A stretch of 64,000 nt of DNA from Monodelphis domestica (lineage: Eukaryota; Chordata; Mammalia; Didelphimorphia; Didelphidae): the NCBI RefSeq assembly GCF_027887165.1, contig NC_077227.1, positions 62,934,607-62,998,606 of the forward strand. Reading direction: 5' to 3'. The position numbers and the translations under genes are program-made. The notes below the pieces were generated by a model. The model was not told where the DNA came from and did no database searches. It saw nothing but the letters and a program-made list of their open reading frames with translations. How positions within the stretch are numbered: position 1 is the stretch's first letter; the number at the start of each line of letters is the position of its first letter. This document shows, in pieces, positions 21,481 through 34,019 of this stretch.

Positions 21481-21940
21481 GCTTACCCAGGGATTTTTGA
21501 GAGCATTACTCAGATTGTTGATGCAACAGATGAACTCACCTAGGACAAATGAGTTTCACTTTAGATTCTAATTCTTGCCCATTCTTTCAAACTCACTCTC
21601 GTCTGCTTCAAGTTTTGGATCTGTATATCCTAAGTGCTTTTGAATAAGTGTACTTTCTTTGGGGAGCCACTCACTTGTCTCTGTGAAGCCCTTGTGGGGA
21701 GGAGGCAATGCTTCTGAACAGGTCTGTCTTCCAGAAAATGGGGGTATTTAATGTTGATGAGACACACAAGAACCAATCCTGCATAAATCTTACTTCTCTA
21801 AGATCCAACCTGTGAGATGGGGTGGGTAAAATACAGAGCAATAACTCCTAGCTTGTTAGTAGCTGTCCTTGCTCTTATTATGTTCTCTTATCTTTGAGTA
21901 CAATGAATTTTCTCTTATATTCAGGAATGTTGCACAAATA
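21481..21940. other. unassigned
   Basis: No recognisable repeat, exon or RNA. Confidence 0.4.
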
Positions 21941-21944
21941 AATC

Positions 21945-22390
21945 TTAATAGCTAACATGTAAAGAGTGTTTTAAAGTCCTAAAGTACTCTTACAATGGTC
22001 TTATTTGATGCCTACAACTCTGAGAAATAGATACCACCATTATTATCCCCATTTTACATATGATAAAATTGAAATCCAAAGGAGGTAAGCCACTTGCTTA
22101 AAGTACCTGCTAAGTGTCAGAAATGGGACTAAAACTCAGATTCCCACTGGGTCCAGATTTCCAAGTTCAGCATTCCTTCTCTTCCATGAGTTAATCAATC
22201 TGCATGTATTTCTAGAAGACATATGCCAAGTACTGTCCAAGGTGCTATGGTTAAAAAGACAATAATTAACTAGTCACTGCCCTCAAGGATCTTATATTCT
22301 ATGGAGAAGACAACACACATAGAAATAATTTTATATAAAACAAATACAAGATAACCTCAGAACTGAAAACTTCAAGCAGAAGGTGCCTAT
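21945..22390. repeat. MIR (-) followed by family R (+)
   Basis: 21950-22185: antisense MIR (TTATTATCCCCATTTTACAT). 22195-22390: TGCATGTATTTCTAGAAGAC, GCCCTCAAGGATCTTATATT and AACCTCAGAACTG. Confidence 0.6.
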
Positions 22391-23030
22391 TGAGCGACCT
22401 CTTGGTGAAAACCAGGAATTCCAAGAAGTAGAGGTGAGGAGAGAAATATTCATGCCCTGTGGGGACTGCCTTCTCCATCCTGTCATCCTCTGTAGTGGAG
22501 ACTGGCCCAACTCATTCCAATGCCACTACCAGCCTCAGGGACCAGTCATTGTCTATCAAATGACTTAGCAGCCATTCCTCCTGGCTCTTGGATCACTCTG
22601 GCTATCAATACTGAAGTCCTCCCTAAGGAGCAGTAGGCTTCCTGCTACCAAAATGGGAGGAAATTTTGGAGTCCAGGGAATCACCTTGGGGCTTTTATAG
22701 GATAAGGAATTGTGTATTCAGCACAATTTCTGCCCTGGCTCTCTGAACCCCTAATGCATGCTGTTTACTGCTGCATTTTCAAAGAGCACTTTAACTGTGA
22801 TAAATTTCAGGGGCTTTTGCCTTTTCTTCCTCTTGAAAACCAACAGCTTAGCTTTAATTACTAGTCAGCTAAAAGCAGGCTTCTTCTATCTTTCAAATAT
22901 GTTGCGTTCTCTTACAGGGGTGGATTGGTTTGAGTGTGTCTTCCATAAGTAGCCAATATTTGATATGAACAATTTATCTGGTTTTTTTTTTTGGTGGTAG
23001 TCCTTTAAATGCTTACTAATCTAATTGAAT
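22391..23030. other. unassigned
   Basis: No repeat or gene pattern apart from a T10 run near 22982. Confidence 0.4.
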
Positions 23031-23044
23031 GATGAGGTATGTTG

Positions 23045-23295
23045 TAATACAGATATACTAGGACTTGCAGGTAGAAGACATAGATTGGACTTGGATTCAT
23101 GAAGACTTGAATTCTATCTAAATCACTTACTATAGTTATGCAAACCTGGAAAGTCACTGAATCTCTCTCCACCTCAGTTTCATGAATTCTAAAATAGGGA
23201 TAAAAATAACCTACATCATAGAATTATTGTGATGATTAAGTGAGAAAAGATATCCAAAGTACTTTACCAACTTAAAATCATTACAAAATTGCCAG
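23045..23295 (+). repeat. MIR/CORE-SINE, near full length
   Basis: ACTTGAATTCTATCTAAATC, GGAAAGTCACTGAATCTCTC, GATTAAGTGAGAAAAGATAT and CAAAGTACTTTACC. Confidence 0.7.
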
Positions 23296-23299
23296 CGAT

Positions 23300-24120
23300 G
23301 ATGATGACAGCACCAAAGATGATATCTTGACTTTTGAGCCACATGACCTTCTAGAAGTTATTAGCCTCTGGGAATCATGGCTTCCTCTTCTTTGAAACAG
23401 GGATAAAGATAACGATGCTAACATAGAGAAGATGCACTGGAGCATCCTGGACAAGGTTCAAGACTTTTTAACATGGTCCAAGAGGTTTAAAGGATGAACT
23501 CTTTGTTCCAATATTGAAGATGTTTTCCCCTACAAATTGCAAACATTCCTATTGGTACTACATTTGAGACCTTTCTCTGGGATTAATTATCTCTCCTTAA
23601 TAAAATATGAGCTGTCTTGCCATTGGCCCATCGATGCCACATTAAGGATAATTGAGTCATCACTAGTCATGCTCTTAGGCATGCACATCTCTTACCTTCC
23701 TTTGGACTTGACTTTTAAAAGGAAAAATAGATGCAACCCCCCCCCCCCCATCATATCCTTACAGACTCTGGTTCTCTGTGAGGAAACCTATGTGGTCGGT
23801 CCCCTGGCTCTTTCTGGGATATGTACTCCCAGAATTGACAGCATATGGTGGCAGTGGCAGAGTGGTGAGGAGTCAACAAAGCTGGGATTAAAACTGGCAT
23901 CAATAAGGGGAGTAATTGAGGAGATGTAGGAGAAGGAGGAGGAGGAAGAGGAAGAAGGCAAGGAGGAAGAGAAATTATTTCTCATCCAAGTTTCCCTAGC
24001 CAGAATGAAGAAGGAGCTCCTTGACAGTGTTATGTTACTAGGCTATGTATGCTTCTTAGACATAGAGGAGTTCATATCACTAAATTCTAGGACCAAGAGG
24101 GACTTAGAGAAATAGTTTAC
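23300..24120. other. unassigned, with C13 run and purine tract
   Basis: 13 C at 23737-23749 and a GGA/GAA-rich tract at 23920-23972. 23590-23710 is AT-rich unique sequence with an AP-1-like TGAGTCATC at 23655. The 130-aa frame at 23537-23929 crosses the C-run and has no domain. Confidence 0.4.
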
Positions 24121-24139
24121 CTTGACCAGAATCCTTCTG

Positions 24140-25120
24140 AACTCATGCTCCATCTTATCTACCTCATAGAATTGTTGCAAGGACGAAATGAGATAATGTA
24201 TATAACTGGAAGGCAATTAAATGCAATCATTACTACTAAAACAGAACAGAGGACTTGAATGAACTTTTTGGAAATCGAGAGTCATAGAATAGCAGACATC
24301 TATTGGTCATCTTAAGATTTATTCTTCAATTTCATTATTACTTTGGCAATGTCAGAAATTGAGAGGGTGAGGTAAAGCTTTGGTTTTTTAACTGTCGTGG
24401 GGGAAATGTATTCAAAGGACATAGAGTAATTGAATTTTGGACCTAAAAGCATAGGAGAATGGAAAGAGCAATTACTATTCAGAAAAACCTGTGTTTGATC
24501 TGAACTCTACTTGTACCTAGATGTCTGTCCTTGGCCAAATCACACAATTTCTCTGAGGATCAATTTTCTCAAATCTAAGATGGAAATTCTCCCTGGTAGT
24601 TTTTTATGGGGATCTAATGAAATAATACATATGAGAGGACTTTGAAGGTGATCAAATGCCCTTCTAATACTAGAGCATGAAATGGAACTTATAGGGCATC
24701 CAGTAGTAGAAAGGTCATGTAGTTCAGTGGAAAGAGCAAGAGTTCTGGAGTCAGAGATGAAGATTCAGTTTTCTTATCTCTAAAATGAGGAGAATGGACT
24801 AGTTGGCTCTATGGCCCCTTCTAGCTTTAATTCTATGATTGTGAGATTTATTTTATAGATAAAGAAAATGAGCCCCAGAGAAGTTAAATTAATTTCCCAG
24901 GCTCACATAGTAAGTTCTTGACAGAGTATATAATGATTAAACTTAGCATTTTTCAAAGTGCTTTTAAGTTTTCAAAGCACACTCACATTTTCTGTATTAT
25001 TTGATCCTCACAAGAATACTTTTGCATAGGCAAAGCAAGTATGAGTATCCTCATTTGACAGATGAAGAAACTGAGGCACAGAAAGATGAAGCAATAGATG
25101 CAGGACCACATAGCGATTTA
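24140..25120. repeat. cluster of MIR/MON-type SINE fragments
   Basis: 24150-24235 is a MIR 3' end, 24440-24680 a sense MIR, and 24710-24845 a sense MON-like copy (GTTCAGTGGAAAGAGCAAGA). 24850-24920 and 24935-25120 are antisense MIR (CATTTGACAGATGAAGAAAC). Confidence 0.6.
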
Positions 25121-25129
25121 AATCATGCA

Positions 25130-25510
25130 AAATATATTTGCCTTATTTTTTAAAAAGCAAAAAAATATAAAATTAAAAAATTATACTTTAATTTGCATAC
25201 ATTTTTTCATTATCAGTACTGTGGAATTGTCTTGGATCATTGTAAAGTCTTTCATAGTTGATCATCATTACAGCCTTGCTGTTTCTGTGCACCATGATCT
25301 CCCAGTTTTTCTTACTTCATTTTGCATCAGTTCATATAGGTCTTCCCATGTTTTCTGAAACCACCATTCCTCTACCATTTTATAACATAATAGTGCTCTA
25401 TCACAATTGTATTTCATAACTTTGTCAGTCATTCACCAATTAATGAGCATTCCTTCAATTTCCAATTATTTGCTACCACAAAAAGAACTGTTAAATTTTT
25501 GTATAATAGA
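25130..25510 (-). mobile_element. L1 3' region, antisense
   Basis: CATTTTGCATCAGTTCATAT, AGGTCTTCCCATGTTTTCTG, TCATTCACCAATTAATGAGC and TACCACAAAAAGAACTG are typical of marsupial L1 3' sequence in reverse. Confidence 0.65.
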
Positions 25511-25579
25511 CCCTTTTCCTTTTTCTTTAATCACTTTGGAATACAGACATAGTAAATCCCAGAGCAATTTAATGGTAAA

Positions 25580-25790
25580 GCTAAGTGGTGAGAGATGGTG
25601 TAGTATGATGTGGTAAGAAAAGTGCTGGATTTGGAATCAAAGGATCTGAGTTCAATCTTTAGCACCACTACTTTCTAGTTTCATGATCCTGCATCTGTAG
25701 AAGGAGAAGGATGAACTAGATGGCTTATGAGATCCATGCTCAACTTTAAACTTATGATAGTCTGAACTCATGTTCTTCTGACTAAATCAC
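25580..25790 (+). repeat. MIR/MON-type SINE
   Basis: AGTGCTGGATTTGGAATCAA, GATCTGAGTTCAATCTTTAG and GATGAACTAGATGGC. Confidence 0.6.
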
Positions 25791-25884
25791 ACAGCCTTTT
25801 TTTTTGAAATCTCACATTCTAGTTTTCATGGTGGATTTTTCTGGAGTGACCATGATGGTGGAGTCAGCTATATCTGATGCTTTA

Positions 25885-26480
25885 TATTTAGGAATTAAAC
25901 AAGCAATTAAGCTCCAGACAAAAATACATAGTTCTTTTTTAGGTCCTAGAGATTCAAAGTTAAAAAAGAAACAGTTCTTTATATTCTATTGGTAAGTAGG
26001 CAAGAGAAGATCCCTTATACAAAACAAATATCAATACAAATATACATACAAGATAAATAGAAAGGTTTCATTTTGTTTTGTTTTTAGGGAGGGCACTAAC
26101 AATGTGACACTAACAACTGGGGAGAGAGGAGGTTTGCAGGAAAGGCTTTAGATAGGAGATGGCACCAATCTAAACCTTGAAGTAATCCAAGGATCCTAAG
26201 AGGATGAGATGAGCATGGGATGAACCATAGGCATCAAAAGCAGGCTATACCTATGCAAAGGCATGGAGTTAAGTCATTATAATGCTAAGAATGGAAAACT
26301 TCAAGTTCAATAAGTTTATTTGGAACACTGAGAATATGAAGGGAGAGTGATATGAAACAACTGTAGAAGGATAGTTTGGGTCTAGATTGGGAAGGATTGA
26401 ATACAAATTGTATCTGTAGCCACTTGAGGGAATTTGCTGCAATGTTCAATAGCCAGCCTCCAAAGACAACTGCCTGAGTG
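25885..26480 (+). repeat. family-R repeat, long copy
   Basis: GGAATTAAACAAGCAATTAA, GTCCTAGAGATTCAAAG, AGGAAAGGCTTTAGATAGGA and GAACACTGAGAATATGAAGG run in the same order as at 5000. Confidence 0.5.
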
Positions 26481-26519
26481 TTTGTTGCCCTTGCTTGAGA
26501 GGAAGGAATCAAACAACAG

Positions 26520-26800
26520 GACATTGTAGAATCATGGAATCATAAAATTGTATGATTTAAAGATGTTTTTAATGGAAGGAACCATAAAGATCTTTATGAA
26601 AGAGAAACAGATTAGAAATCAGGAACTTTGTGGAATTTAACAATGGACGTATCCCTTCCCTCTTTGTTCCTCAGTTGGTTTTTAGTATCCCTTTAAACTC
26701 TCAAATTCTTTGCTTTTACTCAACCCCTTCATTTTTGTAAATTAAAGTACTGAGATCCAGAAAAGTTAGATAACTTCCTTACAGTCTCATAGTTCAGTTG
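26520..26800 (-). repeat. MIR/MON-type SINE, antisense
   Basis: ATCATGGAATCATAAAATTG, TAAAGTACTGAGATCCAG and CTTCCTTACAGTCTCATAG. Confidence 0.5.
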
Positions 26801-26949
26801 ATCACTTGTGTGAGAGCTCTAAAGATCTCTAAAGGGTGATTCACTGAAAGAAGTAACAAAGTAGTCCCAGTTAATTTCCATGATGCTGGGACAGTAGATA
26901 CAGTTTTCAGGAAGAGTGGAGCACATTTCTCTCATCCTCATGTAACTTC

Positions 26950-27525
26950 ACAGGTCAATGAGTCAATTAATCAACAAGCATTTATTAGACACTTACTATG
27001 TGCCAGATGAGAGGTAGTATATTAGATAGAAAGCTGTGGCCTGAAAGACCTGAGTTCAAGGTTTGCTGTGGACCTCTGGACAAGTCATTTAGCTTCTTAA
27101 TACTCTGGGTTACTCTGGATAAGTTGAGAGAAATTAACAATTTGCATGGTAGAGTATATTTCCTTACTGGGTAGTTTGCTCTACTAATGAGATCACAAGT
27201 CTAGTCTCTACTCCTATCCTTCTATTCAGTTTCTGAGTAAGGGGTTGGGGATAGCTAAAATGAAACAGCCTTTGCCCTCAAGGAGCTAATATTCTATTGG
27301 AGGGGACAATGTGTATACATATAAGTTAATACAAAATAATGGAATTTTGTGGAAGAGGCACTAATAGATGGGGGTGGGAATCAGAAAAAAAATCTTGGAG
27401 AAAGTGGCATTTTAGCTGAGATTTAAAAGAAAGTAGGGATTCTAAGAGATGAATAGGAAGAGTATGAGTTAGGAGAGGTAGCTTATATAAGAGTATAGAG
27501 TCAGGAAAAAAAGAAGGTTTTGTGT
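26950..27525 (+). repeat. family-R copy interrupted by a SINE fragment
   Basis: 26965-27005: AATCAACAAGCATTTATTAG. 27015-27130: SINE head (AAGACCTGAGTTCAAGG). 27245-27525: family R again (GCCCTCAAGGAGCTAATATT, GAGATTTAAAAGAAAGTAGG). Confidence 0.6.
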
Positions 27526-27679
27526 AATGGGGGAATGTTCAACTAGTCAGGAAGGCCTGAGCATCACTGACTTTCCAGAAATGATAATTGTAGAGCTGTG
27601 CACTAGGGTAATATTCAACTGTGCAATGGGGTAAAATTCCTCCATATCAGACTACCTTACCACACTAGGCTTTTCTTGA

Positions 27680-27875
27680 TTCTCCCCAGTTATAAGCTCT
27701 CTCTCCCTCTTGAAATTCCTTTGTAGTCCTTGTATTTACATCATTGGGCACATGTTGTATCCTCCCAGGAGAATGTAAGCTCTTTGATGGCAGGAAGAGT
27801 TTGATTTTTTTTCCTTGTATCCCTAGCATCTAACACAATGTCAATCACATAATAGTAACTTAATAAATGGAATTG
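27680..27875 (+). repeat. L2-type LINE 3' end
   Basis: GGAGAATGTAAGCTCTTTGA, TGGCAGGAAGAG, AACACAATGTCAATCACATA and TTAATAAATGG. Confidence 0.6.
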
Positions 27876-29240
27876 AATTGACTAGGGAAGACCACCAGCT
27901 ATCAGGCATTGATGCATGTGTAAATGTAGCCATCCCATAGAGAATACCTAGGGATAGACCTGTCTTTGACCATTTCCAAAGACATGTTCCCATTACTGAA
28001 GGACTTGATTTGCTTTGGATGCTTTGGGATAATTCAGCAAACTCCTGCATGGTCCCGTTGTCCCTCTTTCTACTTTCTACCTTCCTACAAGTGGGTTCTG
28101 CACCAGAATTATGTCAGGGAGGCCTGGCCACTGAACCAAGAAGAGACATTTATTCAAAAAGAGTGATTCTCCCCTGTGGCTCTTTCTTCATTCTTCTCTC
28201 TGGAACATGCAGCATATAGCTTTCTCTCTGGTACTCGCTATAAAGAACGGAGGAGGTATATCTTTCTCCACCCAGAAGAAATGGCTTTTGTTTGAACATG
28301 GCAGTGAGAGCTCAGCTAAGTGAATTTAAATCTGGGCCTCTGTTTACCTCTTTTGAGATATATATTTTTTCCTTGAGCATAGGTAACTGAAATATAATCC
28401 TTTGATAGACATTGCTAGCCTTGATTTCCACCTAGTGAATTCCAGAGTTTGTGTGTTCCTGGGTTCAGGGAGCTATAGTCTTTGATTCAGCTCTGGCACA
28501 CTTCTCCTCCACTAACATGATGGGGTAGGAAGAGACCAAGGGGCCACAGAGGGAATTGCCTTTTCATGCTGAAGCACCATGTCCTTCAATTCTGAGCACA
28601 TATATCCTCAGAAGGGACTGGGGTGGCTTTGAATGCCATGAGAAGGTCCCCAGGCAGAACACATCACAGAAAATGTTCAGAGCTCAGGCCTATCCTCATG
28701 AATACTCCATGGCACCCTCTATGGGAGGGACACTGTTAGAGATGCAAACCAGTGAAGATGGAGAGAGGGAAAGGTAATATAGCTTAGAAGTAGTTTGGAA
28801 ATTCATCTTTTTGGCAGAATTCCTGTGACTCCAGGCTAGATTGAAGACTTAGTTTCGCAATTCCCACTAGCCAGGAAGTAGTGTTTTTGTCAGGGCATAA
28901 ACTTGTCTAATGTGAAGGTCTTGGTCATTGAATCCAGGCTGTTAAGAGATTTCTTGGGTGTTTGAGGTGAGGAGACTTGTCTTGCCTCATTTTTACATTT
29001 TCACTTATGTTAATGGTTCAGATTGCCACAGCAATTAGTGAAGTAATAATGTACCTTTCTTAATGGATATTTTCTGGTGTTTTTTTCCTGGGTTAGATTT
29101 TAACCCTCTTCCTCAGGGTCTGCTTTTTCAACCAAAGGTCTCCCCCCACACATCCAAGTTGTATGTGGTCTAGGGAAAAGAGCACTAGATTAAAAATCAT
29201 AAATTCTAGGTCCTTCACTTTGCCCTGGACAAATTAGAAC
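27876..29240. other. unassigned, repeat-poor 1.35 kb
   Basis: Several short frames on both strands, none with a domain or splice context. A weak SINE head near 29165-29240 is the only repeat-like piece seen. Confidence 0.4.
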
Positions 29241-29249
29241 CCCTTCCAA

Positions 29250-29720
29250 GGCATTTAAGAATCCAAGAATTTGAGTGTGAGAAGGAGCTCAGGAACCTCT
29301 TACAGTCTATTCAAAACAAATCCCTTTTACATTTCGCCCAATGATCAATCATCTATCCTCTTCTGGAAGACCTCCAATGATGGGGAGTCCACTCCAAGCA
29401 GCCCATTCCATTCTGAGAAAGCTCTAATTGTTATAAAGTTTTCTCTGACATTACCCTAAAAATTTCCACTTTTCTGCTTTTACTTATTGCTCCTACTTCT
29501 TCCCTCTGGGGACAAATAATTCTAATCTCTCCTCCAAATGACAATCATAATACTGAGATACAACTACTGTCCTCACTTTCTTTTTCCTCTCTTCAGGTCT
29601 TTCAGTGCCTACCCCTGTGACTCAAGTTCTTTCACCATTCTAGTTGCCTTCCTCTGAGTATTATCCAGTTAGCCAGTATCCTATGGTATCTTCGCTTATC
29701 CATATCCAGAGAAAGAACTG
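29250..29720 (-). repeat. CR1/L3-type LINE 3' region, antisense
   Basis: TTCTGGAAGACCTCCAATGA, GCAGCCCATTCCATTCTGAG, AAAGCTCTAATTGTTATAAA and CTTCCCTCTGGGGACAAAT are reversed 3' sequence of the family. Confidence 0.65.
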
Positions 29721-29875
29721 ATAGATAGAAATAAGAAAAAACATAGTTTAAGATATACATATCTTTTTGTTAAATGATGCTTTCTTTAGTGCAAGAAGGG
29801 GAGGGGAGAGAGGGAGTCACATGAAAATTATAATATAACAAACAAGCAAAACAAAACAAAACAAAACAAAAGAAC
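29698..29875 (+). mobile_element. L1 3' terminus followed by an AAAAC tract
   Basis: ATATCCAGAGAAAGAACTGA, ATCTTTTTGTTAAATGATGC. 29840-29871 is an AAAAC-type tract that reads as a tail. Confidence 0.5.
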
Positions 29876-30440
29876 TTAACATAGCCTTCCATATGTTCTC
29901 TGACCAGAGCAGAACACACCTCTTTTTTCCTGCCTCTCTTAGAGCAGCCCAAGAATTACTTTAATGTGTTTTTGGACACCAAAGCACATTGTTGACAGAT
30001 TTTTAGTTGACTATAGCCACTAAAACACCTAACCCTTTTTCAGTGCTCAGTTTCCTTATCTTTACAATGAAGGGGCTGAACACAATGATTCCTATCATCC
30101 CTTTCCATCCTAAAAATAATCACCTTCTAAATTATTTAAAAAAACAACAAAAACAAATAATAACAAAAATAAATAACTCACTCAAATGCAACAATGGGAG
30201 TATATGCTCTTAATTTAAAAATATCCTCCTAAGTGTGAGTGGATATGCCTGGATTAATTTCTTAGGGGAGGGATGGTTTTGGTTCCATCATTTTACAAGT
30301 AGCAAAACTTCTGTTTCTCTCTAATAACTAGGATACCACCAGTGCTTGACTCTGGAAGGAAATTACATGACTGGCTATGTCCTTCCTGCTCTCTTGCAGT
30401 TTTTTGCCAAATCATTGAGCATGACCTCTTCTTGATGAAG
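29876..30440. other. unassigned, AT-rich
   Basis: Includes a SINE 3' fragment near 30050-30110 (CTTATCTTTACAATGAAGGG) and an AAC/AAT-rich stretch at 30135-30180. Confidence 0.4.
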
Positions 30441-30444
30441 CTGA

Positions 30445-30790
30445 GAATCAGGATGTATGTCCAGAACTAAAAATATGGCTTTCTGTGCTCTACTCAGGTC
30501 TTGTCTGTAATATCCACTTCAGTTCTGTCTGCCATGTTCTGGGAAGGACATTGATAAGCAGGATAGCATCAAGAAGAGGGTCAACAGAATGGCTAAGATC
30601 CTAGAGATCATGCTATATGAGAATTAGTAGAAGGGACTGAGGGATACTTAGTTTGCAGAAGAGAAGACATTGAGTAAGGGCAGAGTTGGTGAGGGAGTGG
30701 GATGACCATTTATTGGATATGTTACAGAGGGAATTACTTTTATACTTTGGACTAGATGGCTCCAAATCTGAGATTTTGTGATTCTATTTC
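30445..30790 (+). repeat. CR1/L3-type LINE 3' end
   Basis: TGTTCTGGGAAGGACATTGA, AGAGGGTCAACAGAATGGCT, TTTGCAGAAGAGAAGACATT and GACTAGATGGCTCC. Confidence 0.6.
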
Positions 30791-31019
30791 TATGTTTAGA
30801 ATATATACTGTTCAGGTTAGGTTGGACCCATTGTTTAGCTAGTTCTGAAAAAGGATATATTGGTAAGTAAGTGGAAAGTCATGGTTTTCTTCTTTGACAT
30901 CAGCCTGAAAGGTTAGGGACCTCTCTAAGCATCTTAGTTTTCTTAGTGATCCATAATACTAATGTCATAGAGGAATATATTTAAACTTTATATGTAAGGC
31001 TCTTCAACTCTCAGGAGGT

Positions 31020-31225
31020 ATTCCAGGTTAGGTGGAATAGTATAAGAAATAGAGGACAGGATTGGTGATCAGAACACCTGAGTTCTAGTTATAGTTTTGC
31101 AGTCAATTATCATGTGTCCTTGGACAAGAGACCTTCCCTCTCTGTATATCGATGACTTCATATGCAAGAAAATTGGGTTCAATAAGAAGATGATCTCTAT
31201 AATCCTATTATCCTTACAGTATGAC
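31020..31225 (+). repeat. MIR/MON-type SINE
   Basis: AGGTGGAATAGTATAAGAAA, CACCTGAGTTCTAGTTATAG, CCTTGGACAAGAGACC. Confidence 0.6.
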
Positions 31226-31319
31226 TTTCAACTGCATAATTTCCTATTTTCTCTAAGATTACAAATAATTTCTTAACTATGCTATTGCAATAATTTTTCT
31301 CAGTTCTTTTGCTTTTTGG

Positions 31320-32450
31320 TCTCCATACTTTTGATCCTATTGAGTACCCCCTCCTCCTTGATGCCCTTGGCTTTTGAGACCCTGCTCTTTCCTAATTCTC
31401 TAAATCTGTCTAATCAGACACTACTTTTAGTTTCTTTCACTAGATTCCTCTCCAGCTCCACTAATTTGTATCTCCAGAAGGGTGGGGCAAGTCTAATCCA
31501 TATCATCAAAACTCCCTGCAAGCTCTTCCCAGAGTCCACATCATCTTGTGAGCACCTACAACAAGTCAGCAAAGTGCCAAAGGAAAAGATGCCTGAAAAC
31601 TCGAGATCCCAATGTAATTCTTGGTTATTTCCCATCCTGGACCCCCTCCTGACTCCTTTAAAGATGATATTCCTCCTCCTGATTTTTGGTCCCTGTCTCC
31701 TGAATGCTCTCACTATTTTTCTTTCTTCTCAGTTACACTATATCAGATTTAAGATGATAACATCCACTGCCATCCCACTTGAAACCAGCCTCTACCCCAC
31801 TGGATCAAGCCCATAAATCCCCTTTGCAGATTTGACTAGGGCCAGCTCAATATCCCAACTCAGCCTAAAGAATCATCTGCAAACATGGACTTCCACTAAA
31901 ACTCTAATCTGGATTGTCTTTTCATTTCTCTGTACTTTCTAGGTAATCTCATCACTTTCCATTAATTTGATTATCATCTCTATACAGATAATCCCCACAT
32001 CCTTATATACATCCCAAACCTTTCTCCTGAATTCTAGTCCCTAACCAACAACTGACTTCTGGACATCTCTATCTCTATGTCTCATTGACATTTTAATTTT
32101 AACTTTTCCAAAATGGAACATATTACTTATCCATCTAAACACACCTCTCTCTAGAGATTACTGTTGAAATTAGAAACACACTTCCCTATTTCTGTAGGGA
32201 TCATCACATCTTTCTAGTCACTCAGGTTCATACTTAAGTCTACCTTCTCCCTTTATTTCCTATATTAGTTGTCATATTTTGCCAATTTTATTCTGAAATA
32301 ACCTCCACAATTATCCCCTTTTCTCCATTCACATGGGCATTGTTCTGGCTCAGGCCCTCCTTATATCTTGCCTGGACTACTCTTTTCTCTTTATCAGTCT
32401 CCATACTTCAAAGGTTTTACTTCTCTAGTACATTGTCCATAAACTGATGA
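31320..32450 (+). mobile_element. L2-type LINE ORF2 remnant
   Basis: TGATCCTATTGAGTACCCCC and TCCTCCTTGATGCCC are the DPIEYPLLLD-like RT segment. CATCTCTATACAGATAATCC (31973-31992) is a decayed YADD region. 32155-32410 follows the RT end (TCATCACATCTTTCTAGTCA, GCCTGGACTACTCTTTTCTC). Stops and gaps occur throughout. A 166-aa open frame at 31316-31816 lies partly in it. Confidence 0.6.
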
Positions 32451-32469
32451 AATATTATATTTTAAAAAA

Positions 32470-33320
32470 TATGGGTGCCTTTTTATACCACCAGTATTTC
32501 CCCCAGAATCCTTCCTCAACCTACTTCCTAGAGAGCCAATTTAAAGAACAAATAATTTTTTAAAAAGAAAAAGAAAAATCAGCCAAACTGATCAATACAC
32601 TGAAAGCATCTGAAAATATATGCAATGTACCATATGTGTGGAATTCCCATCTTTACAAAGGGATATGGATGGAAGTGTCTTCTTATGTCTACTTTGGAGT
32701 CATCCTTGCAAAATTCTTATCTTTAAGCCTTCACTTTTGATGGAGTTTTTTTTGTGTGTGTGTTTGTTTTTTCTATTTATATTATCATAGTTTTTGTTGC
32801 CTATTGCTTTATTGGAACTGTTTACTTTATTCTGCATCAGTTAATGTGGATATTTCAAGTTCCTTTGTATTTCTCATTTACATCATACCTAATAGCATAG
32901 TAACATTCTATTAAATTTGTGTGCCATGATTTGGTTAGCCATTGCCAATTATTGGGCATACACTTTATTTCTATGTCTTTGTTATCACAGAAATACATTT
33001 ATGAATATTTGTTGCAAATGAGGATTTTCTTCTTACCAACTGCCTCTTTGGGATAAAACTCTAACAGTTGACTGACTATCTGGTCAAAGGGTATGAGCCT
33101 TTTTTAGTCACTGTATTTGAATATTTCCAAATTGCTTTTTGAAATTATTTTCCTTATTTAAAACTCCACCAACAAAACATTAGTTTCACATAATCTCTCC
33201 AACAGTGTCTATTTCCGTCTTTTATCACTTTTGCTAATTTGCAGAGTATGTGAAATTATTTTAATTATATGGACCATTTCTCCACTTTAAAAGTTTTAAT
33301 GTCTTCCTGATTTTTTTTTC
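32470..33320 (-). mobile_element. L1 3' region, antisense
   Basis: In reverse L1 order: TATGCAATGTACCATATGTG, CTGCATCAGTTAATGTGGAT, ATTGCCAATTATTGGGCATA, GGTCAAAGGGTATGAGCC, AACTCCACCAACAAAACATT. Confidence 0.65.
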
Positions 33321-33329
33321 TGGGATAAA

Positions 33330-33745
33330 ATACTAGCTTTTCCACTTGGCAGCCGCAATCTTGTTCCAACTTACCTTTTTAGAATTATTTCATATCAACC
33401 CTCTTCATGTACTCTATATTCTTTCTGGTAAAATTAGTCAAGTTCTTTGAACTTGGAATTCAATTGTCTCTGTCTCCATACAAGCTGTCTTACATACCTG
33501 GAATATACTTTCTCTTCACATGTACTTATATTTCTCAAAGACTAAGTTCAGATGTTGCCTTCTACATAAAGGCTTTCTAATCAGTTGTTAGCCCTTATTT
33601 CCTTTTCATATTACCACATGTTTATTTCTCTCATATATTTTATATTCCTTTAGTAGAATGTAAACTCTTTGAGGTTTTTGTCTTCATATTCCTAGAACTG
33701 TATCTAATTCCTAGAAGATTATAGGCATGTAATAATTGTTTATTG
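33330..33745 (+). repeat. L2-type LINE 3' region
   Basis: Decayed, ending TTAGTAGAATGTAAACTCTT and TTATAGGCATGTAATAATTG. Confidence 0.55.
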
Positions 33746-33759
33746 TTTTCTTTCTTTTT

Positions 33760-33957
33760 ATTTAAATCCTTATCTTCTCTCTTAGAATTGATATTAATTA
33801 TCTATTGCAAGGCAGAACAGTGGTAGGGCCTTGGCAATTAGGATAAAGTGATTTGCCCAGGATCACATAGCTAGGAAGTATCAGATGTCAGATTTGAACA
33901 CAGGATCTTCTGTCTTCAGATATGGCTCTTTATCCACTGAGCCACCTAGCTGTCCCT
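33760..33957 (-). repeat. SINE-A copy, antisense
   Basis: Reversed tail TTAGAATTGATATTAATTAT, then GGCAGAACAGTGGTAGGGCC, ATCCACTGAGCCACCTAGCT. Confidence 0.85.
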
Positions 33958-34019
33958 ATTGTTTTATTTCTTTAAGAAGGAAATACATTTTTCCTCTTGC
34001 TGCAACATCAAACATAGAT

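Noticed and set aside
29840..29871. CRISPR-like or satellite array
   Set aside because: A simple AAAAC tract at an L1 tail, with no spacers.
31316..31816. 166-aa open frame on the plus strand
   Set aside because: Lies in and next to a decayed L2 RT segment; T/C-rich composition gives Leu/Ser-rich translation with no domain.
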